Source: Alistipes sp.
GTDB lineage: Bacteria > Bacteroidota > Bacteroidia > Bacteroidales > Rikenellaceae
NCBI GenBank assembly: GCA_017559615.1
Contig: JAFYRB010000086.1
Span: 1-8,699, forward strand
DNA: 8,699 bases
Reading direction: 5' to 3'
In this document: one piece after another, positions 1 through 6,077 of the stretch
How positions within the stretch are numbered: position 1 is the first letter of the stretch
Layout: every line of letters starts with the position of its first letter
Program-made: the position numbers and the translations under genes
Notes under the pieces: model-generated
Told to the model about the DNA's origin: nothing
Seen by the model: only the letters and a program-made list of their open reading frames with translations
The model's database searches: none

Positions 1-247
1 AATTTGAGTTGCACATCTTTTTTGAGATCTACAAATGCTACTACTGGAATAGAGTTATTACCCTCATAATTACTACCTGAATAACCATATAGTCTATGCT
101 GTCCATCTATAACATATGCTGAATCATTATATAGTTTATGAGAGCAAATGAGACCGATATTTGGGATATAACTCATTGAAGCATAGTGCAATTGATTCAT
201 TATCAACCACATATAAAAAATGCATCATCCATCGCTTCAGACCTCTA
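1..247 (-). pseudogene. DGQHR-domain protein fragment (DndB-like), truncated and frameshifted
   Basis: Read leftward, positions 224 to 3 give 74 open codons, running off the window edge. They contain the motif VIDGQHRLYGY (DGQHR at 107-93), followed by SIPVVAFVDLKKDVQLK. This is the signature of the DGQHR family, which includes DndB, the regulator of phosphorothioate DNA modification; other members sit in defence or mobile regions. The family normally has an N-terminal part before this motif, and it is missing here: the frame is closed by TGA at 227-225. Just upstream another frame reads SEAMDDAFF, and one extra base in the A6 run at 215-220 would join the two. Protein-like sequence then ends at the MITE-like element starting at 248. 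I therefore read it as a 5'-truncated, frameshifted remnant. The family call is fairly sure; function is not. A shortened gene starting at the ATG at 200-198 cannot be excluded. Confidence 0.62.
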
Positions 248-409
248 GAGGCTGTCCAACAAGTTTTGTTGACAGCCTCGTTTGATTTAGAAGTTGTATA
301 ACAAGAGCTAATTTTAGGCTTGCGAAGCTCGAAAAAGCGGAGTTTACTCGGCGTAAATGAGCATTTTGAGAGCGAGCGTAACGACAAAGTAGCCTTGTTA
401 GACAGCTTC
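248..409. mobile_element. MITE-like element with 16-bp terminal inverted repeats
   Basis: The left end GAGGCTGTCCAACAAG (248-263) and the reverse complement of the right end, GAAGCTGTCTAACAAG (394-409), match at 14 of 16 positions, framing a 162-bp segment without a transposase. The left end is itself a hairpin: 248-262 pairs with 266-279 with one bulged base. I see no clear target-site duplication. Leftward reading frames across it, such as one ending LRFFELRKPKISS, look like chance ORFs of a repeat rather than a gene. The element abuts the broken DGQHR gene, so its insertion or a later rearrangement probably removed that gene's 5' end. It could also be an end remnant of a larger insertion sequence. 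Confidence 0.5.
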
Positions 410-632
410 TTTTGTTTTTACACACTTAGGGCTTACATACGCGCCAGCGTCGCATAAGACTATGGTTTGGAGACTTAGTAATGAGTAGAGAGTAATTAGT
501 AATAGTTAAAGGCTATGCCTTTTTATATTTTACCTTTTAGGCCCCTTTTGCCCTTTGGTATTAGGTACAGTAATCAAACCTCCGCGCGAAGCGCACCTTA
601 CTTTTAACTTTTCAGTTTTCACCTTTCACTTT
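410..632. other. Non-coding stretch with intergenic repeat-like sequence
   Basis: No credible gene. It holds a GAGTAGAGAGTAATTAGTAAT motif (split: GAGTAGAGAG then TAATTAGTAAT) near 484-504, related to sequence at 7954-7974 and, inverted, at 8121-8151. A small hairpin AAAGGC-TAT-GCCTTT (508-522) ends in two further T residues, a possible weak rightward terminator. A GCGC-GAA-GCGC hairpin lies near 583-594. These look like remnants of short interspersed intergenic repeats. Confidence 0.4.
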
Positions 633-665
633 AAAAAAAGTCTGCCCGACCAAAGCCGAGCAGAC
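633..665 (-). terminator. Intrinsic terminator, leftward
   Basis: On the minus strand GTCTGCTCGG (665-656) pairs with TCGGGCAGAC (649-640) around the loop CTTTGG. This gives a ten-pair stem including two G-U pairs, followed at once by seven T residues (639-633). The T tract is only on this side, so the orientation is leftward. No leftward protein gene lies upstream of it within reach, which implies a short non-coding transcript. Confidence 0.6.
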
Positions 666-755
666 CCTCTCCAACGGAGAAACACCCAATAAAAACTAAA
701 AGATTTCTTTATTTATGAGCCCCGTATCACCTGATGCGTATGGCTCTAATTTTCA
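633..755 (-). ncRNA. Candidate small RNA, about 120 nt
   Basis: A leftward promoter-like pair (TTG 791-789, CATCTTTG 768-761) predicts a start near 755, and the terminator at 665-633 gives an end. Between them lie two more hairpins: GAGCC...GGCTC with an inner ATCA-GG-TGAT, and TCTCC-GTT-GGAGA just before the terminator. No ORF longer than ten codons is present; the ATG at 756-754 opens MKIRAIRIR-stop but lies about at the predicted start site. Promoter, stacked hairpins, terminator and short length fit a small RNA. It could instead be an attenuated leader whose downstream gene has been lost to the MITE rearrangement. I do not recognise a named RNA family. Confidence 0.38.
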
Positions 756-760
756 TAGTG

Positions 761-791
761 CAAAGATGCAGCTAAATATCCAAGCGTACAA
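761..791 (-). promoter_or_regulatory. Candidate leftward promoter for the small RNA
   Basis: TTG (791-789), 20 bases, then CATCTTTG (768-761). This matches the Bacteroidota TTG / TAnnTTTG pattern except for C in place of the first T of the -7 box. It points away from the operon promoter at 842-872, making a divergent pair. Confidence 0.4.
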
Positions 792-826
792 TCACTATTT
801 TTAGGGAAATCGGCGCTCAACATATC

Positions 827-839
827 CCCTATAATAGGG
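827..839. promoter_or_regulatory. Palindromic candidate operator
   Basis: CCCTAT-A-ATAGGG is a perfect 13-bp palindrome ending two bases before the -33 TTG (842-844) of the hemerythrin operon. Its place just upstream of the RNA polymerase contact suits an activator or repressor site. The co-transcribed LuxR-type protein is an obvious candidate ligand, but this is inference. Confidence 0.4.
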
Positions 840-841
840 AT

Positions 842-872
842 TTGTAAGGATAAAAAATTATCGTTATCTTTG
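842..872 (+). promoter_or_regulatory. Promoter of the hemerythrin-LuxR-cutC-transglutaminase operon
   Basis: TTG (842-844, part of TTTG), 20 bases, then TATCTTTG (865-872): a full match to the Bacteroidota primary sigma-factor promoter. The start would fall near 879, leaving a leader of about 45 bases before the ATG at 924. Confidence 0.75.
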
Positions 873-923
873 TAGTGACTAATTATATATAAGTATAACC
901 GCAACAAACGATATTGATACTCA

Positions 924-1628
924 ATGAATAAGAGTCTAAATAGAGCATACCTCCCAATGTTTTCGCCCGAGATGCAGATCTTCGAGCTTGTGGAGGCTGC
1001 GCCATCAGTGTTATCTATTTTCTCGCGTCTCGACATCCGTCTTCCATTTGGAGATATCTCGGTGGAGCAGATGTGCAAGCGCGAGGGTTACAACACAGAG
1101 CTATTCTTAATCCTATGTTCGATACACGCATCGGAGAGCTTCCAGCCCTCAACCGAGCGACTTACGGTAGAGATGCTTCCCGAGGTCATAGGCTACCTAC
1201 GCGCATCGCATCGCTACTATGCAGAGAAGATGCTACCCCACACTTCGGCACACTTGCAGGAGATATTAGAGCATTGCGACAACCTCTCACGCAGTATGCT
1301 ACGCCGTTTCTATGACGACTATATGAAGTATATCCTCGACCACTTCCACGCCGAGGAGGAGCACCTCTTTAGTGTTATCGACAACGCCGCAGTAAGCAAG
1401 GCAGACCTCACACTGCTCGACCTTCCTCACGACGACATCGACGACAGATCGAACGACATAGCATCGCTTATCTTCAAGAGTCTACCTGAGGATGCCCCAA
1501 CAAAGCTACGCATCATAACCTTGGAGCACATCTATGCCCTTCGTGACGACCTACGCCGACACAACAACGTGGAGCGATATATCCTCAAGCCATTAGTGGA
1601 CAAATACCTTAAAACGGCAAAGCTATGA
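924..1628 (+). CDS. Hemerythrin HHE-domain protein, RIC/ScdA-like
   Basis: The 234-residue cytoplasmic protein has two parts. Residues 20-70 resemble the DUF542/ScdA N-terminal domain of RIC (YtfE) iron-sulfur repair proteins (IFSRLDIRLPFGDISVEQMC). Residues 90-230 form a helical hemerythrin-like domain with possible di-iron ligands: H96 (ASH), H142 and E146 (HFHAEEEH), H169 (LPHDD), and H202, H213 and E217 (HNNVERYILKPLV). Known RIC proteins bind a di-iron centre and act in nitrosative or oxidative damage repair. Here the usual Cys-Cys pair of DUF542 is replaced by LPFG, so a sensory role is as likely as repair. Its stop overlaps the next gene's start by four bases (ATGA), so translation is probably coupled to that of the regulator. 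The start is the first ATG after a good promoter; in-frame ATG at 957 is an alternative. The domain call is confident, the role inferred. Confidence 0.8.
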   Translation: MNKSLNRAYLPMFSPEMQIFELVEAAPSVLSIFSRLDIRLPFGDISVEQMCKREGYNTELFLILCSIHASESFQPSTERLTVEMLPEVIGYLRASHRYYAEKMLPHTSAHLQEILEHCDNLSRSMLRRFYDDYMKYILDHFHAEEEHLFSVIDNAAVSKADLTLLDLPHDDIDDRSNDIASLIFKSLPEDAPTKLRIITLEHIYALRDDLRRHNNVERYILKPLVDKYLKTAKL

Positions 1629-2197
1629 AACTACAACGAGTAGCCATCGTGGAGAGTTCCGTAATTATTGCCGAGGGCATAGCCACGATACTTGGGCGTA
1701 CAAATAGGGTCGATGTGGTGGGCATATACAGCACCTTAGCCGATGTTATGCCTTTTGTCACCGCAGCAAAGGTGGATGCCGTGATTTCCGATGTTGCCCT
1801 CTACCGCCAGTTGGAGGAGTGCAACGAGCTCGACGATATTGCCGTTATAGGCATACAGAGTGTCATATGCAGTGAGGAGGTGTTGCGCAAGTTCAACGCC
1901 ATAATCACGACCCACAGCACACCTGAGCAGATAGAGAACATCGTATGCGACACCATCGTATCACCTAAGGAGCGCGACTACAGCGACAGCCACGAGCTAT
2001 CGGATCGTGAGCGCGATGTATTGGTCTTGGTGGCACGCGGTATGACAAACAAGGAGATCGCCTCGGAGCTTGTAATCTCACCCCACACCGTTATCTCGCA
2101 CCGCAAGAATATTGTGCATAAGACAGGTATTCGTTCGGTGGCGGGTTTAACCGTATATGCCGTACTAAACAAACTTATTGATAGCGAACAATTATAA
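1625..2197 (+). CDS. LuxR-family response-regulator-like transcription factor, atypical receiver
   Basis: 190 residues. The N-terminal 1-110 has a receiver-like pattern (VAIVESSVIIAEGIATIL; VDAVISDV with D56 at the usual phosphorylation position). However, the acidic pair that binds magnesium is reduced to E10-S11 and the conserved Thr/Lys region is not convincing, so normal phosphorylation is doubtful. Residues 124-181 are a clear GerE/LuxR helix-turn-helix (LSDRERDVLVLVARGMTNKEIA, then SPHTVISHRKNI). It overlaps the hemerythrin gene by four bases, implying a matched pair in which the di-iron protein may report to this regulator. No histidine kinase is visible. A likely target is the palindrome at 827-839 by its own operon promoter. 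The DNA-binding assignment is firm; the signal is unknown. Confidence 0.85.
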   Translation: MKLQRVAIVESSVIIAEGIATILGRTNRVDVVGIYSTLADVMPFVTAAKVDAVISDVALYRQLEECNELDDIAVIGIQSVICSEEVLRKFNAIITTHSTPEQIENIVCDTIVSPKERDYSDSHELSDRERDVLVLVARGMTNKEIASELVISPHTVISHRKNIVHKTGIRSVAGLTVYAVLNKLIDSEQL

Positions 2198-2211
2198 TAA
2201 TAATTACTATA

Positions 2212-2943
2212 ATGAAAACAGAACTTTGTGCCTACTCCGTAGAGGCTTGCCGTATCGGAGCTAAGTTGGGTGTCGACCGCGTAGAGCTATGCGCCTCACC
2301 TGCCGAGGGTGGCGTGACACCATCACTTGCAACCATCGAGCGTGTTGTAGAGATTAAAGGCTTGGATGTCAGCGTAATGATACGCCCACGCGGTGGCGAC
2401 TTTCTATACTCTGACGATGAATTTCAGACTATGCTCCGCGATATCGAGCACGCACGCAAGGCTGGTGCTACAGGCGTAGTATTCGGCATCCTTACGGCTG
2501 ATGGCAAGGTAGATGTAGAGCGCACCCGCGCCCTTGTTGAGGCTTCGGGAGATATGGAGACAACATTCCACCGCGCTGTAGATATGACCGAGGACTATAT
2601 CGCTGCTGTAGAGGCTGTTATCGAGGCTGGCTGCAAGCGCATCCTCACCTCGGGTGGCTACGACAAAGCTATCGAGGGCAAGGAGAATATCGCCCGCGCT
2701 GTAGAGATTAGCCGTGGCCGCATCGAGATTATGGCGGGCAGCGGCGTTGTAGCAGCCAACGCTAAGGAGCTTGCCGACTTAGGCGTTGATGCACTGCACT
2801 TTAGCGCCAAGACTATGGTGGCTGGAGGTATGCAGTACCGCAACCCTCGCATATCGATGGGTGGCACATCAGCTGTAGACGAATTCGCAATTCGCACCGT
2901 AGACACAGCAGAGGTAACTGAAATATTAAAAATTATCCGATAA
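2212..2943 (+). CDS. cutC: CutC family protein (copper homeostasis protein / TIM-barrel)
   Basis: 243 residues, the usual family length. Family motifs appear in order: VDRVELCASPAEGGVTPS (22-39), VMIRPRGGDF (55-64), TTFHRAVD (117-124), ILTSGG (144-149) and IMAGSGV (173-179), as expected for the CutC TIM barrel. The family was named for copper tolerance in E. coli, but its biochemical reaction is not settled, and a direct copper role in this organism is unproven. It is cytoplasmic with no signal peptide. It starts 14 bases after the LuxR gene and shares its last base with the next start codon (TAATG), so it is inside the same operon. The first in-frame ATG is used, giving MKTELCAYSVEAC, a typical CutC beginning. 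Confidence 0.93.
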   Translation: MKTELCAYSVEACRIGAKLGVDRVELCASPAEGGVTPSLATIERVVEIKGLDVSVMIRPRGGDFLYSDDEFQTMLRDIEHARKAGATGVVFGILTADGKVDVERTRALVEASGDMETTFHRAVDMTEDYIAAVEAVIEAGCKRILTSGGYDKAIEGKENIARAVEISRGRIEIMAGSGVVAANAKELADLGVDALHFSAKTMVAGGMQYRNPRISMGGTSAVDEFAIRTVDTAEVTEILKIIR

Positions 2944-4214
2944 TGAAGACACGACTACTACTCTACACATTGGCGGGCATAGCCCTTGCCCTCGCCTTTA
3001 TCTTGTGGCCAGCAGAGACGACACCCTACAACCTCAACTCAAAGGGTGCAATTAAGACCACATTCGCCGATGCAGACCCTAAGCTAACAGCTATTTTTGA
3101 GGCTTCAGAGCGTGGCGAGGAGCTACGCGCACTCCTTAACCAGACCCCTGATGCCGAGAAGCGCGATATGGCATTCCTGCTAAAGAATATGCCTGACTTC
3201 GACCGCGAGGGTATGGACCTTGAGCTACTTAAGGAGAATGTAACATATGCAAATATCACTCGCGCGAAGTACTCTTGGGCAAAGTCACTGCCTGAGGATG
3301 TATACCTTCACGAGGTGCTACCCTACCACGTTGTAGATGAGGTTCGCGACGCTTGGCGTAAGGAGCTATACGATATGTTCTCACCAGCCGTTGATACCTG
3401 CGCTACTATGTACGAGGCTCTCTGTGCAGTAAATGCCAATATCCCACGCCTTACTGGCGTAGACTACAACACCAAGCGTGAGAAGACTAACCAGAGCCCT
3501 AAGGAGTCTATGCGCCAGGGTATGGCTTCGTGCACAGGATTGGCTATTTTGCTTGTTGATGCCTACCGCGCTGTAGGTATCCCTGCCCGCTTTGCTGGTA
3601 CTGCCTCTTGGCACGACAACCGTGGCAACCACAGCTGGACCGAGGTTTGGCTCGATGGCGAGTGGAGAGTTACGGAGTACTACTTCCCATCGAAGCTCGA
3701 CCACCTATGGTTTATGGCTGACGCATCAAAGGCAGATGCCGACAACCGCACATATGCTATCTACGCCACACGCTTCGGCAAGGCAGAGGACTGGTTCCCT
3801 ATGGTTTGGGCAGATGGCGATGTTGAGGACTGTGCTATCGATGACCTTCCGAAATTCGTTGGTGCAGAGAATGTTACCGAGCGCTATAAGAGGCTTGCCT
3901 ACGAGCAGTACACCCGCCATATCGAGGCTGGCACACACACCTTCATCAAGATTGCTGGCTACAAGGAGTTTGGCAAGACCGAGCACTCTGAGGACCGCGT
4001 GGCTATGGGTGTAGATATCTTCCACGGCACCGAGCAGATGGGTGGCGGTCTTACGGCAGGCCCACTCCGCGATATGAACGATATGTTCTCAGTGCTCGTA
4101 GAGAAGAACCGCACCTACGAACTCCGCTACTATAACGCCAACGGCGAGCTTCAGCGTATGAATGTCGACCTCGGCGAGGAGCCTGTAACGGTTCAGATTT
4201 ACCTTAATAAATAG
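2943..4214 (+). CDS. Exported transglutaminase-like cysteine peptidase-fold protein
   Basis: 423 residues. Residues 1-24 are a signal peptide or membrane anchor (MKTRLLLYTLAGIALALAF) without a lipobox cysteine, so the protein is probably periplasmic. The transglutaminase core is near 150-260: C197 in MASCTG is the likely nucleophile and H230 in GNHSWTEVWLDGEW the likely histidine. The usual Asp is less clear, with E245 (WRVTE) in about that place. The C-terminal 330-423 looks like a beta-rich domain ending VTVQIYLNK. Such proteins in Bacteroidota are thought to act as peptidases or amidases on cell-envelope or dietary peptides; the substrate here is unknown. The start codon overlaps the cutC stop by one base (TAATG), indicating coupling, and a strong terminator follows 21 bases after the stop. 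Confidence 0.85.
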   Translation: MKTRLLLYTLAGIALALAFILWPAETTPYNLNSKGAIKTTFADADPKLTAIFEASERGEELRALLNQTPDAEKRDMAFLLKNMPDFDREGMDLELLKENVTYANITRAKYSWAKSLPEDVYLHEVLPYHVVDEVRDAWRKELYDMFSPAVDTCATMYEALCAVNANIPRLTGVDYNTKREKTNQSPKESMRQGMASCTGLAILLVDAYRAVGIPARFAGTASWHDNRGNHSWTEVWLDGEWRVTEYYFPSKLDHLWFMADASKADADNRTYAIYATRFGKAEDWFPMVWADGDVEDCAIDDLPKFVGAENVTERYKRLAYEQYTRHIEAGTHTFIKIAGYKEFGKTEHSEDRVAMGVDIFHGTEQMGGGLTAGPLRDMNDMFSVLVEKNRTYELRYYNANGELQRMNVDLGEEPVTVQIYLNK

Positions 4215-4234
4215 CAACACACAACGAGTTACCC

Positions 4235-4265
4235 AAAGCGCACTTTCACCGAGTGCGCTTTTTTT
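4235..4265 (+). terminator. Intrinsic terminator of the four-gene operon
   Basis: AAAGCGCACT (4235-4244) pairs perfectly with AGTGCGCTTT (4252-4261) around TTCACCG, with seven T residues at 4259-4265. It is nearly identical to the terminator at 5762-5795. Confidence 0.88.
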
Positions 4266-4342
4266 ATTAGTAATGATAAACAGCTACATATTTTATGAGA
4301 CACTCCAATAAAAGAGATACATCAACCAAATGGCTATAATGC

Positions 4343-4367
4343 TAATTTGCTGTATATCTGCAAATTA
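4343..4367. promoter_or_regulatory. Inverted repeat upstream of the lipoprotein promoter
   Basis: TAATTTGC (4343-4350) and GCAAATTA (4360-4367) are perfect 8-bp arms around nine bases. The repeat ends directly at a run of nine C. A regulator-binding site is more likely than a terminator, because no T tract follows. Confidence 0.4.
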
Positions 4368-4376
4368 CCCCCCCCC
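4368..4376 (+). repeat. Nine-C homopolymer upstream of a promoter
   Basis: Nine consecutive C residues in otherwise A/T-rich DNA, 21 bases before the -33 TTG of the lipoprotein gene. Such tracts change length by slippage and can tune promoters by altering the spacing of upstream sites. Confidence 0.6.
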
Positions 4377-4397
4377 GAAAAATTATATAAAAAAGAT

Positions 4398-4428
4398 TTG
4401 CGAAGTATCTGAAAATTACATAACTTTG
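4398..4428 (+). promoter_or_regulatory. Promoter of the lipoprotein gene
   Basis: TTG (4398-4400, part of TTTG), 20 bases, then TAACTTTG (4421-4428). This is a full Bacteroidota-type match with a predicted start near 4435 and a leader of about 65 bases. Confidence 0.75.
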
Positions 4429-4496
4429 AGTTGCCGTTAATTGCACAACGGCGCAAATAATAGTGTATAATAGATGTTTTACCAGACAACTCAAAG
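4424..4496. promoter_or_regulatory. Nested inverted repeats from -7 box to start codon
   Basis: Outer arms CTTTGAGTTG (4424-4433) and CAACTCAAAG (4487-4496) are perfect 10-bp inverted repeats. The first overlaps the -7 box and the second ends three bases before the ATG at 4500. Inside, GCCGTT (4433-4438) and AACGGC (4447-4452) form a second perfect inverted repeat at the predicted transcription start. The inner pair could be a 5' mRNA stem or an operator; the outer pair must act at DNA level, since its first arm precedes the predicted start. Confidence 0.45.
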
Positions 4497-4499
4497 CTT

Positions 4500-5624
4500 A
4501 TGAAAAAACTATTTGTTTGCCTTATGGCATTAGTTGTAGCAAGCGCTACTATGTCGTGCGAGAAACACAACAATGAAAAGGTAACACCTTCCCAAGATGA
4601 ACAAGTTAGCAAGCCGGCATCATCACATATCGAGATGTATGTAACATCGGAGCAGGCGGGTTGGAATAAAACACTCTTTAGCACCGACAAGTTAGGTGAA
4701 TGGTGGAAGCCAACAACCGACAAGTTTTCTATCATTCAGAAGCAGAGTGGTACTATCCAGTTTGTACTTACACGTGGCGAATTGGAGTATGACAATGCCG
4801 ATCAACGTTCTGCATTTGTGGATTTCTGCTTTAACTTTCCTGCTGATATACCACTCGTTGTGGGTACAAAATACTATTTCGGAGAGACAACGAACAAAAA
4901 CGAACTATACTATGGCGTTGTCCTAGAGAACCCATCAATAAACGATACGAACTTTATTGAACTTAGAGCTGATATATATAACTTTGTCTCAACATCAGGT
5001 TGGGTAGAGTTCTCAAAGATAGAAAAAGAGACCATTGATGGGGAGGATGTATATACTCTTGATATGACATTTGGATTCAAGGGTCTTGACAAAGCCAGAG
5101 GTGTTGCTACTTGCGAGGTAACAATGGGCAGAATTACAAATAATCCAGGAGAGTGCAATGCTCCTTTATACTATTTGTCAGATTCTGGCTATGTGGCAGA
5201 GACAGCTATTATTGAATCTCTTGTGTCTAAGTGCAGTAATTTTAATGCTGAGACTCTCGTTGCTGGGCTTCAGGGCAAGTGGATACCTGACTCACTACTC
5301 AAATATGATGAGCAGTGGGCTAATATCACTACACCTTATCTTGTTAGGGGCATTGACTACGCAGAGGGTCGCACATATTCACATTATACTTTTACGGCAG
5401 ATGGCAAGGGCACATACTATGCGGAATTCGAAGAACCTTATATGGAGCCTGAAACACGCGAGTTTAGTTGGGCATACGATGCCGAGGGTGGCAGACTTAA
5501 ACTCTCTGGCGACTATAAAAACGAATGGAGCGTGTCGGGTTATAGCAACGACTATCTCGTCCTCGATCGGATTAGCTTTGATGGATGGAACTATCGCCAA
5601 ATCCTTAAGCGACAGGCAGAGTAA
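4500..5624 (+). CDS. Surface or periplasmic lipoprotein with C-terminal lipocalin-like domain
   Basis: 374 residues. MKKLFVCLMALVVASATMSC is a lipoprotein signal peptide with C20 as the lipidated residue (relaxed lipobox ATMS-C), followed by a polar linker (21-42). Residues 43-250 are a beta-rich domain I do not recognise. Residues 257-374 have a lipocalin-like layout seen in many Bacteroidales lipoproteins: LQGKW, HYTFTADGKGTYY, FSWAYDAEGGRLKLSG, WSVSGYSNDYLVLDR, ending RQILKRQAE. Ligand and role are unknown. The gene has its own promoter and elaborate upstream repeats, and is followed ten bases later by a second copy of its signal-peptide DNA. The start is the only ATG that gives the signal peptide. 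Confidence 0.72.
   Translation: MKKLFVCLMALVVASATMSCEKHNNEKVTPSQDEQVSKPASSHIEMYVTSEQAGWNKTLFSTDKLGEWWKPTTDKFSIIQKQSGTIQFVLTRGELEYDNADQRSAFVDFCFNFPADIPLVVGTKYYFGETTNKNELYYGVVLENPSINDTNFIELRADIYNFVSTSGWVEFSKIEKETIDGEDVYTLDMTFGFKGLDKARGVATCEVTMGRITNNPGECNAPLYYLSDSGYVAETAIIESLVSKCSNFNAETLVAGLQGKWIPDSLLKYDEQWANITTPYLVRGIDYAEGRTYSHYTFTADGKGTYYAEFEEPYMEPETREFSWAYDAEGGRLKLSGDYKNEWSVSGYSNDYLVLDRISFDGWNYRQILKRQAE
4516..4561 (+). repeat. 46-bp perfect direct repeat, copy 1 (within signal peptide)
   Basis: Identical to 5651-5696. Similarity extends back to the start codon with two changes (A/G at base 1, G/A at base 16). Copies are 1135 bp apart in the same orientation, so recombination between them would remove the mature lipoprotein coding region. 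Confidence 0.9.
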
Positions 5625-5634
5625 ATAACACACT

Positions 5635-5703
5635 GTGAAAAAACTATTTATTTGCCTTATGGCATTAGTTGTAGCAAGCGCTACTATGTCGTGCGATAAA
5701 TAA
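5635..5703 (+). pseudogene. Duplicate lipoprotein signal peptide with immediate stop
   Basis: GTG opens 22 codons reading (M)KKLFICLMALVVASATMSC-D-K, then TAA. It is the same signal peptide as the preceding lipoprotein with V6 changed to I, but the reading frame ends two residues after the lipidated cysteine. The DNA is nearly identical to 4500-4562, and GTG replaces ATG. It lies ten bases after the lipoprotein stop and before the terminator, so it is probably co-transcribed. The simplest reading is a vestige of a tandem lipoprotein duplication followed by deletion. A translated micro-lipopeptide, or a landing site for cassette exchange, is possible. Confidence 0.6.
5651..5696 (+). repeat. 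46-bp perfect direct repeat, copy 2
   Basis: Identical to 4516-4561 in the lipoprotein signal-peptide region; it lies within the stop-truncated copy. Confidence 0.9.
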
Positions 5704-5761
5704 CGTTCTGTAGATAAAATAGCATTCAGACAAAATATTTTCACAAGACTTTCGTATTTAT

Positions 5762-5795
5762 AAAAGCGCACTTTCACCAAGTGCGCTTTTCTTTT
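5762..5795 (+). terminator. Intrinsic terminator after the lipoprotein unit
   Basis: AAAAGCGCACTT (5762-5773) pairs perfectly with AAGTGCGCTTTT (5779-5790) around TCACC, followed by C and four T. The core differs from the 4235-4265 terminator by one base (A for G after the loop CACC), so one probably arose by copying of the other. The bases 5796-5898 that follow hold only an AATTAGTAATTAG intergenic motif and no gene. Confidence 0.85.
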
Positions 5796-6004
5796 AATTA
5801 GTAATTAGTAGAGTACATAACGTAGTGGCGTGTTAGAATGTTTTGAGATAATATGCATAACAAGGAACCCGCGCCCCACACAAATCCCACCACACCGCGC
5901 GGGTATTAAAAATAATACCCGCTCTATAGTAGGCATCCACACGATGTCGGTTGTCGGAAGTTCACAATCCGCCATTCAGCACACCTAATTATACCTATCC
6001 CCCA

Positions 6005-6077
6005 CGGGTATTAAAAATAATACCCGCAGTAATATAAACTCACACTCCACTAACTTATGACACACCACCAATAGCAC
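6005..6077 (+). repeat. 73-bp duplicated segment inside the array, copy 1
   Basis: Matches 6364-6436 over 73 bp with three mismatches. It covers one palindrome plus the whole following linker up to the next palindrome. This shows that array units were copied over a distance of 359 bp. Confidence 0.88.

Noticed and set aside
136..425. Leftward ORFs of 83 and 62 codons over the MITE-like element
   Set aside because: They span the terminal inverted repeats and run out of frame with the DGQHR coding sequence; they are chance ORFs of a repeat.
754..756. Leader peptide MKIRAIRIR for an attenuator in the small RNA
   Set aside because: The ATG lies at the predicted transcription start, so it may not be translated, and no regulated gene follows downstream.
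746..1078. Leftward ORF of 110 codons overlapping the hemerythrin gene
   Set aside because: It is antisense to a clear domain-bearing gene and covers both divergent promoters.
3592..4025. ORFs in other frames within the transglutaminase-like gene
   Set aside because: They are shadows of the 423-residue frame, which has a signal peptide and catalytic motifs.
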